From: Leucaena leucocephala
Lineage: Eukaryota; Streptophyta; Magnoliopsida; Fabales; Fabaceae
Reading direction: 5' to 3'
Assembly: GCA_037074615.1 (NCBI GenBank)
Contig: CM073551.1
Coordinates: forward strand, 15,313,750-15,377,749
Length of the DNA stretch: 64,000 nucleotides
A program made the translations under genes and the position numbers. Of the stretch, positions 56,052 to 64,000 are shown piece by piece (within the stretch, counting starts at the first letter, position 1; each line of letters starts with the position of its first letter). The notes under the pieces were generated by a model. That model was not told the origin of the DNA, did not search any database, and saw nothing but the letters and a program-made list of their open reading frames with translations.

Positions 56052-57421
56052 CTAAACACACATATCAAATAATACAAATCAAGACAGAACAACCCCTATC
56101 CTTTGAAAAGAAAGTCCCTATAGCAAAGAGTTATGGTACATTGGCTGATTTTTATGCAAAATGAGTTCAAAATAGAGTTTGGACATGTATAGTCGTTACC
56201 AAAAGACTCGTACGTTGTGACCATACGTCTTTGCAACTTTTGGTCATGACTAAAATACTTCAGGGTTGCTACCAAAATACAAAAATTTTCAAATCAGCAA
56301 AACTGTATCAGCAACGTCCCACAAACTCAACCAGACCCACCAAAACTTATCCCACAATAGATATAGAATCTGAAAAGAAACTACCCACTGCTACACACCA
56401 AGTTTCCCAAATTTTTCTCAAAATCAAAACTAACTAAAACCTAGAATCTGAATACAAGAAATGGGAAAACTAAAAGGAACAGAGATCTACCTTTAATCTC
56501 TACAGCAAAAGGAGTAGAATGATGTAAACTTCTGTCAAAGAGGAAATGAAGGACTGCTAGGGTACAGAACTGGCCACGTAAAACTTGAAACAAGAAAATG
56601 GAGAATGAAAGTGCTTCAGGAACAAAGGGAATGGTATTGGAAATAATCTCAAGCAAAGAAATAGTGAGCAGAAACTAAAATAGAGAGAAGGAGGTAAGGG
56701 CACACTGTGGAGAGGAAACTGAAGGAGTGGGGCGCGATGGTAGGTTATAAGGTGTGTGGGCCAGTGGGGTTAAAAAGGTGGAAGGATCAAAATGTAAAGC
56801 TGAGTATGGTGTCAAGTCACGACCAGGAAATGTTATTATCGGGATCAAAGTACACAGAGAGATTTAGTCGTGACCTAACGACACTAGCGTCATGACTATA
56901 TTTCACAGAGGGCTCCCCTCTTCTCAGAACACAGTAGTGGCGACTATATGCTATAAGGTCACGACTAGTGCAAAATATCACCTCCTAATGTGCCTCAAAA
57001 CTTCTTAGAATTCCCCCAAATAGCCCTTAACCATTTTCCACAGCAAATCAACATAAAACTCAATGCAAATATCACAATGAAGTGTACAATCACATTCAAA
57101 TCATGCATCGCAATACAAGGGAAGCAACGGGTAAATAATAGCATGCAATTGAGTGTGTAAACAGCTTAGAGTAAAAGCAATAAGTAAACAAACCATGGAC
57201 AACACAGGAGAGTTATGTTAAACAGAAGTAAATAGAAAATAAATAGAAATAAACTGAAAATAAACACTATCTTATGAATCATCCCTTTCCAATCATCAAA
57301 CCAACATATCAAACATATCATATTAGGAAAACTTGTAAAAGGTAAGAGATACAAAAGGGATAACCTGTCCTCAAGGCGGCAAAGCTAATTCCTCATAAAG
57401 TTTTAAGAGGTAGCCATTTGC
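56052..57421 (-). mobile_element. LTR-like, non-coding block between Athila integrase and the plant transposon ORF
   Basis: No frame. It contains a TTATAA promoter candidate on the minus strand (56743-56752), TCGCGAC-type motifs (56180-56280 and 56810-56970), and TTTGGGGGAA near 57010-57020 as a possible polypurine tract. 56815-56905 repeats 41700-41790, and 57060-57200 resembles 42240-42440. So this may be an Athila-type LTR lying directly before the ORF at 56051, though no primer-binding site was recognised. Confidence 0.45.
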
Positions 57422-58113
57422 CTAGAAGATCTTGTATGTCGCCTCCTCTTTCAACTCAATCATCCTAAATTCATGGACTTTGATAACTGTGTAAGGTCCA
57501 TCCCAGCTAGTTTTGAATTTACCATGTTTGAACTTGAACCTAGCTTGGTACCTTAACACTCTATCACCTTCCTTAAAACTCTTCCTCAGGATATGGGCAT
57601 CATGGAATGCCTTTGTCTTTTGTTTATAAATCTCAAAGCTGCTATAGGCATCCAATCTAATCTCTTCTAGCTCTTGAATCTATAACAACCGCTCTAAACT
57701 AGCTTCTACAAGGTCCTCATTGCAAGCTTTCACAGCCTAAAATGTCTTGTGCTCTATCTATACAGGCATGTGACAAGCTTTCCTAAAAATTGTCTTATAA
57801 GGGGACATGCCTAGAGGGGTTTTAAAAGCTATTATGTACGCCCATAAAGCAACATCAAGTTTCAAGTTCCAATCCTTATTGGATGGATTAACAATCTTTT
57901 CTAAAATGTGCTTTATCTCCCTATTAGAAACCTTTGCTAGACCATTAGTTTAAGGGTGGTATGGTGTTGAGACTTTATGACTTACACCATATTTTGCCAA
58001 TAAGCTATTGATTAACTTATTGCAAAAATGGGTGCTTTGATCACCGATTACTGCTTTCTATACTCCAAATCTAATAAAGATATGAGACCTTAGAAACTTG
58101 GAGACCGTTTGGG
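57422..58113 (-). pseudogene. Athila-type integrase fragment, interrupted
   Basis: Minus-strand frame with several stops: [119 protein letters not shown]. The order and wording match the core and carboxyl end of Athila integrases (AYRTAYKTPIGMSP, GKACHLPVELEH, HILRKEFKVGDKVLLY in the family), quite unlike the Tekay integrase of A and B1. The frame continues across solo LTR H at 61606-61624 (PTRPDDAQ). Stops include those after PYHP, MPV and KTF. The upstream part of pol is beyond LTR I, outside or lost. Confidence 0.82.
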
Positions 58114-61100
58114 TGAAAGATCCTTCCGTAGACCCTTCAGAGTACACTTACGGAAGTAATCTTAACTTTATTAATTCTCTCCTGCCGAGAATCCTGGCAG
58201 AAATACAACTGTACTGATTCGATAATTCCCGTGAGAATTACCATTCTACGTAAGTACCAAGGAAAGACTGGATGAATCAGCTAGGTCTACTCACTTCCAG
58301 CCTCCTTAAACAGCACCTATGTACACAGTATTTTCTATATTCTGCCAGTACAACAGCATTTTCTAGTAAATATCCTTAAATCTTGACCTTAAATCTTAAC
58401 CTTACATATACTCAATTGGAATTATCTTAGATTATTGGAATACCTCTTAACCTCAAAATCATTAATTTCCAAGAGTTAGGCTTTCGGTACTGTTCATTGT
58501 TCACTGTTCGCTGGGTAATTCCAGATTACAGCCTGAACTTTGGAAATTCATAATTAAATCTAGAAAAATTGTATTGAGGTGATTATAATTTCTAATGAAA
58601 TCTATTTCATTTAAATTTTAGAGAAAAATATGAAAATGAGGTTTCCTTGTCCAGATCAAATCAGTTTATTCGTTGAACTTTACTGTTCATTTGATAAATC
58701 TGGAAGTTCCAATTTCTTTGCCCCATTTACAAAAATTAATTTCTCCTTGTATACTTATCCAATTGAGTCGAATTACCTATATATTTAAATATCAGAATGT
58801 GTACTTTAATATCACCAAAAATCACCAAAAAAATCATTCATTTACTATATGAAAACCACGTTGGAACCTTACTCTATCGGATGACTTATTTTATCTTGAT
58901 CCAGAGTTTAAGTCCAACTTTGAAAAATCATATCAATTTGAAAACTTAACCAAATTATTCATTCTTGGTTTCAAATTAAATATCTGGATCTTAGATATGT
59001 TCATGCCAAATTTCACGTGAAACTGAAATAGATAAGTCACTCAAACTATCACTGGAATTAAAGATCACTCCCTCAACTCGGATCCAGTGAGTATTTACCA
59101 TGTACATACCAATATATCATCACATAAATTAAAGGCATGCTTTCCAAGTCATATACACATTGTTCATTCCCATTTACCTTACTCCTTGTGAAGTTCCAGC
59201 ACCTAAAGCAATATTTATTGATATGGAAGGAATGAGATTTCATGGAAATCTTAATAGCAAGTAATACAAACTATAAGGTTATGCATGTTTGATTAAATGC
59301 CTAACATGTTATCCTGCAATGGGAGCTAATTCATGCTTATACATAGCAAACTCTAACATGCATATTGCATGATATATATTGCAAGGAGTGGCACATATTC
59401 ATAGCACATCATCATCATCATAAACATCATCACACAATATTCCATGCTCAACTAAACCTTCATGCATAACAAGTAAGCAAATCAATCAAAGCACATAAGT
59501 TTATAGTTAGTTATTCTTGATACCTCTTATGGATCCTTGTCCTTCCCTTCTTGAAGTGATCTTTCCTTGCCACAAATGTCAAAACCTAGACATTACAAGA
59601 CAATTACCAAATTATAACTCCATTCCAAACAAATTCCAAGTCTAGGCTTCAATATGCCCCTTTCTTTCTCTACTTTGTGACATATGTTTATATCTTTCTA
59701 AACTAAACTCTCATGGTTCATTTCCACATAATTTTTCATGTAGAATCTAAATATGTATTCAAAAATTCCAGAATCCAATTGCTTCCCAAAGTTCTGTATG
59801 GAAACCGAAAAGTGGCTCCATTTTTCCAAAAATTTCCATTTTGGTTCCAATGCTTCCAATACTTGTTTTCCTACTATAACCCCACACAAAATTCCATTCT
59901 AAACCCATTGGAAGCATCAAAACTATGAAATTCCAACATATGAACAGTAATTCCTGTACTGTACAGAAAAGAACACCTTCATGGATTCACAAACACACAT
60001 GGATTCCTAAACCATTATCATGTGATTCAAGCTTGTTTAAGCTTGTGCAAACTATCTAGAACATAAACACATGTTCCTATCACATATCCAAAGAAATTTT
60101 AGCAGCATTTCCCCAAGATTCAAGCCTCAAAACCAACTTAAATTCAAGAAGAAGTCATAAGAACAAAGTCTAGAAGCAAGGGAGCAACTTACCTTACAAG
60201 CTTCTTCAAGATCCTTGCTTCTTCCTTGCTTGAGAAAATATTTTGCAAGAGGTTCCCTAAGGTTCTTGCTCATGGTTTTGGCTTAGAATGAAGGGGTATT
60301 TATAGCAAAATCTTGGGAAAATTGAAGGCCAAGATCACCTTGGGAACTATTTGATCTAATGGTTAAAGGTTTGATCTTGGAATGTCTTTTATCTTTTCAC
60401 TCATGACATCACCACCATGACATCACTAACATGGCATCACTTGGGACACCTAAGCCTCCTCTTTGGTGCCATTTTGTGTGTGTGAGTTCCAAGAAAAGTT
60501 TTAACCCAATCCAGTCCAATCCGGTACCGGCCCGATCCAATTTTCCTAAATCGGACTGTTTTCTTAATCTAATTTTTATGGGACTTCATAATATATATTT
60601 TTTCAATATTTAAATCCTTCATACCATTGACATTCTCATATTAGGTTTAAATTTAATTTTAAATTCCTTGGGAAATTACCAAAATACCCTTAGTGTTTTT
60701 CCTTGCACTATATTAAACCCAAGGGCATAATTGTTATTTCTCACCTCTTTAGACCTTGTCAAAATATATATTGACTCTGACTAACCTTACCTGCACTTGT
60801 CTTGGTATTTTGTCCTGTCCAAAATGACCAAAATGTCCTCCATTCACTTCTGGTCTCTTAGGGCATCATAGGGGCATTTTCGAAATTTTGCACTTTTTCG
60901 GGTCCTCTGGACACTGGCCCACCCATCAGTCCACTTATTTTATTGGGCCTTAATTACTCCATTTTTGGGCCTTTTAGGTTTCAATACCTTTGTGGCACAA
61001 ATTCCTAGCAAACTCTCCCGGCAATATTCATCAGGTATTTTATTCCACTGTAAATTCCATTAAAAATTCTACAGGATTCCTTTTCTGATCCTGTCAATTT

Positions 61101-61600
61101 TATAAATTCTTATATCAATTATAGGAATTTACTGGAAGGCCTCATCTGATTCTGAGATCTGAAAAATATTGTAATAATTTTATCTAACTCCAGAAATTTA
61201 TATCAATTTTTCGGGACCTCAAATCAATATTATGTGTTACGTCAAACAACCCGGAATAATTTTCTCTATTTACTGGAAAAATTTGGGTCCGATCAGAACA
61301 CGGTCATTTTTGGCCTGGTTTTGGTCCAAATTTCCCATAATTACACTTTTGCCCCTTGATTTATCATAATTCACCTTCATGTCCTTAACTTTTCAAAATT
61401 ACATTTAAAGACCCCGTATTTTTGTCTACCTTTACTTTTATTCTTAACTTTCCATAATTTCACTTAAGTCCTTACATTTTCTTTCTTTTTCAATTTAATC
61501 CCTTTCCTTACATGAATAACCACATATTTTCCTGAAAAACCTCACATATATTTCATTCAATCTGTACATACATTCAGTACAGAAAGTTTGGGATGTTACA
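58114..61600 (-). mobile_element. Solo LTR H inside the Athila integrase
   Basis: A 3487-bp LTR, TGAAAGATCC...GGGATGTTACA on the plus strand, flanked by exact TTGGG (58109-58113 and 61601-61605). The first 60 bp resemble the D-type LTR end, the next 1.1 kb the A type, and the U3 another type shared with 33245-37220. Conserved block at about 58205-58330, hairpin GAGATTTC-ATG-GAAATC (59234-59252), donor-like AG|GTAAGT at 60192/60193, TATAAATA (60297-60304). Confidence 0.93.
60297..60304 (-). promoter_or_regulatory. TATA box of solo LTR H
   Basis: TATAAATA on the minus strand followed by CCCC; the donor-like AAG|GTAAGT lies about 105 bp downstream. Sense is the same as the Athila fragment it interrupts. 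Confidence 0.65.
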
Positions 61601-61624
61601 TTGGGCATCATCTGGTCTTGTAGG
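61601..61624 (-). pseudogene. Short Athila integrase remnant between two LTRs
   Basis: TTGGG duplication copy plus about 19 bp that translate in the integrase frame (PTRPDDAQ on the minus strand), immediately upstream of the frame at 58113. It shows that H and I both inserted into the same integrase within 25 bp. Confidence 0.65.
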
Positions 61625-64000
61625 TGTCACATCCTTACTTTCTTATGTCCTATGGACCATTTGGTAGCATCTGGAACCACTTTTAAGGTCATTGAATCAA
61701 ATTTTCCAATATTGAGTTTTACTTTATCGATTACTGTTCACTGTCTAAATTCCAGACGAGTTACCTGACTTCGAAAAATCAAAACTAATTCCAAACAAAT
61801 CAAAACAAAGTGGTTCAAATTGCTAAATGAAGCTAACTTAATCCTCTTTTAGGGAAAAATAACTCGTTGACCACGTATTGACCAAGTCAACGTCAGTCAA
61901 TGCTACAATTTTACTTTCATCCAACGTTTTTCCACTGAATCCATCATTTTGGTCCCAAATTTGAAAAATTATATCTCCATGTGTATACATTCAAATAAGG
62001 CATTCTATATATCAAATAGAAGCTTTATATGTCTCCTATTTACTGAAAAAATATCATACATTTATTCAACTATTTACTATTTTTAATTACATATCAAATG
62101 TCACTACCTCATCACGAGTTATTGTTCATGGTGGCAAATTCCAGCAACCAACTTTACATACATATGCATAACATACATCAATCACATATCAATCATGCTA
62201 AATAATTATTAACTCCTCTTCACGTATCTTTATCTCCTCCATCTTAAGAAGACTTGCTGTAATTGGATTGATATGGAAGGGGTGAGATTTCGGGGGAAAT
62301 CTCAGTAGCAAACGGAAACCATACAATGTATGAAACTATATGCTTGATGTTACTCTATGTGTACTTAATAATCATGCTTGCATAATGATAACTTACACGC
62401 TTCATGTCCCTTAATTATAACATATGGCCATAGCATAAAAAGAAAAAGAGCATCACTTAATCATACATACTTCACATCATCAAAGTAAGCAACCAACACA
62501 TAAAATATCCAAGCAATCTAAGCATACAAGTAGGTAAGTTCACTACCTGGCGTGCAGCCTTTCCTTTAGTCCTTAGCCTTTACTCTGAGATCCCTTCTTT
62601 ATAGAGGTCAGATTCTATACATAACATAATAATATTCTTATTATTATCCTATCTAGCATAACTCCACTTAACTCAAGCTTATCTTGAGGTAATACCCATA
62701 TTCTGACAATCCCCTAGCTTTCTTTCTATCCACGGCTAACCTTATAGAGAGAGATATTTCTCTATTCTAACTATTAAATTTATAGGAACAATCCTATAAT
62801 TTATTAGAGCAGGGACTAGAATAAATTACTTACCTTATTCCTAAGCTTGTCGAGTCCCTAAGCTCCTTGGATTGCTCCTAGCTCGGCCAGAACTCCTTTC
62901 ACTTCCTTTCTTTCTTTCTTTCTCTCTTTCTCTTTCTTTCACTTCTTTTCTATCCTTTCTTTCTTGCTTGCCATGGGTGTGGAATGAAGTGAGGGGGTGA
63001 GGGGTATTTATAGGTAGAGGGAGGTAGGATGAATGGTCCAGATCGAATCACGATAAACTGCTCAGATCGCTTAGCTTCCTCAAGAAGCTTCGCCAGCATC
63101 ATCGTGATGACATCATCCTCCATAATGACTCATCAAAAGTGACATCATAAAGGGACACCTTACATGCTTAGGTGGCACAATGGTGGGGCCCTCGGGACAC
63201 CTCACCAGCTGACTCAGCGCTTCTAGAGAATTCCAGAGTCTTGTCTCAGAATGAACGACTGAGATCATACCACGTGTCCTTATCTTTTTCTTTTTCCTCT
63301 AGATTAGTGCCATGTGGCGTCTTGATGGGTCCCATAAGGACACCTTTCACGCCACCTCATGGCTTCCAGATGAGTCCAAAGCTTTATCTGATCAATTCCC
63401 CGGTTATCTCTTCGACCGGGTAACTTTACTTTATTGAAAACTCTCTCAAATATTATTTTAATACCACTTTAACTCACATAACCATTGGGCCACGTTTTTA
63501 GGCTCTTGGAATATCATCTTGGGTCTCTGATCAAGCTCAAGTACTTTGATGGCTCAATTCCCAAGAAACATCCCTTGGCAAATTACCAAAATACCCTTGG
63601 TTCCTCTTTATTTACTTTAATGAGTCTAGGAGCATTATTGTCTTTTCACACCTTTCTTGACTGTCTAACCTTAGTCAAATGACCAAAATACCCTTCACTC
63701 ATTCTTTACTTTATTTTATAACACAGGGGTATTTTTGTCATTTTGCACCTTTTTCCGGACACTGGCCCCTCCCTTTTACATCTGAACTGATATCATGGGC
63801 CTAGGCCTCCCTTGGTGTATTATGGGCTTCTGTGTGACTCCATCTGGGCTCATTCAGTCCCAGTTTGCTTACCAATTAATTTCTCAATCGGATATCGCGC
63901 GTTCACGAACTCCCGTCTAAATTCACTAAAAATTGAATAACTTTTTCTACAGAACTCCTTTCGGGATTCTGTCAGTTCCTTGACCTCCAGCTTCATAGGA
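61625..64000 (-). mobile_element. LTR I, F-type U3/R with B/C-type U5, runs off the window
   Basis: Starts TGTCACATCC. The first 590 bp or so follow the LTR end of element C (5193 onward: GGACCATTTGGTAGCAT, TTGACCACG, CCAGCATTTTGGTCCC-type words), while from about 62215 it follows the F LTR (38500-40867) in reverse. Hairpin GAGATTTC-GGGG-GAAATCTC (62284-62303), donor-like AG|GTAAGTAATT at 62833/62834, (CTTT)n leader near 62900-62950, TATAAATA (63005-63012). The bases before it are GTAGG (61620-61624); its partner is outside the window, so solo or full-length status is open. Confidence 0.85.
63005..63012 (-). promoter_or_regulatory. TATA box of LTR I
   Basis: TATAAATA on the minus strand followed by CCCCTCACCCCC, then the pyrimidine/purine leader and AAG|GTAAGTAAT. 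Confidence 0.65.

Overview
This window is plant nuclear heterochromatin, almost certainly from a flowering plant, made of LTR retrotransposons nested inside one another. I found no host protein gene, rRNA gene, tRNA gene or CRISPR array. The evidence is the polyprotein type (Ty3/Gypsy chromovirus of the Tekay/Del type, plus Athila-type Ty3/Gypsy), primer-binding sites matching plant initiator-Met tRNA (TGGTATCAGAGC), LTRs of 2.4-3.6 kb, and 5-bp target-site duplications (TSDs). The species cannot be told from this sequence. All coding regions are broken by stops or frameshifts, so every element here looks non-functional now.

Layout. 1-6024 is a minus-strand, mostly non-coding (non-autonomous) element 'C' with a solo LTR (D1, 618-3215, TSD CTAGG) inside it. 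Its truncated 5' LTR meets a plus-strand LTR at an inverted junction at 6024/6025. 6025-31713 is a plus-strand Tekay-type element 'B1' (extra ORF, gag, pol with PR-RT-RH-IN-chromodomain). Its 5' LTR is split by a complete minus-strand element of the same type, 'A' (7446-22545, TSD TGAAG), and the 3' LTR of A is in turn split by solo LTR B2 (8731-12363, TSD CAAGG). 31714-61624 is Athila-type sequence broken by a U3 fragment (33245-37220) that holds solo LTR D2 (34051-37103, TSD TTATT), by element F (38500-41625), by element G (42869-55159, TSD GCTGT) and by solo LTR H (58114-61600, TSD TTGGG). LTR 'I' runs from 61625 past the window end.

How the parts relate. A and B1 carry the full enzyme set (now broken). 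C, F and G keep the same primer-binding site and related LTRs but replace most of gag-pol with non-coding sequence, so they probably depended on relatives of A and B1 for mobility. Nesting gives the order: Athila sequence oldest, then B1, then A, then B2. Twelve LTRs share one layout: a U3 rich in a GGGCATTTTNGTCATTT-like motif, a TATAAATA box, a purine-rich leader, a consensus splice donor, and (in most) a short conserved hairpin and a conserved block of about 120 bp.

Points most worth a second look: an extra ORF before gag conserved in A and B1; element G, whose two ends are U3 ends in inverted orientation yet are flanked by an exact TSD; a hairpin in the LTRs with an apparent compensatory base pair; and clusters of a TCGCGA-centred motif shared by unrelated elements.
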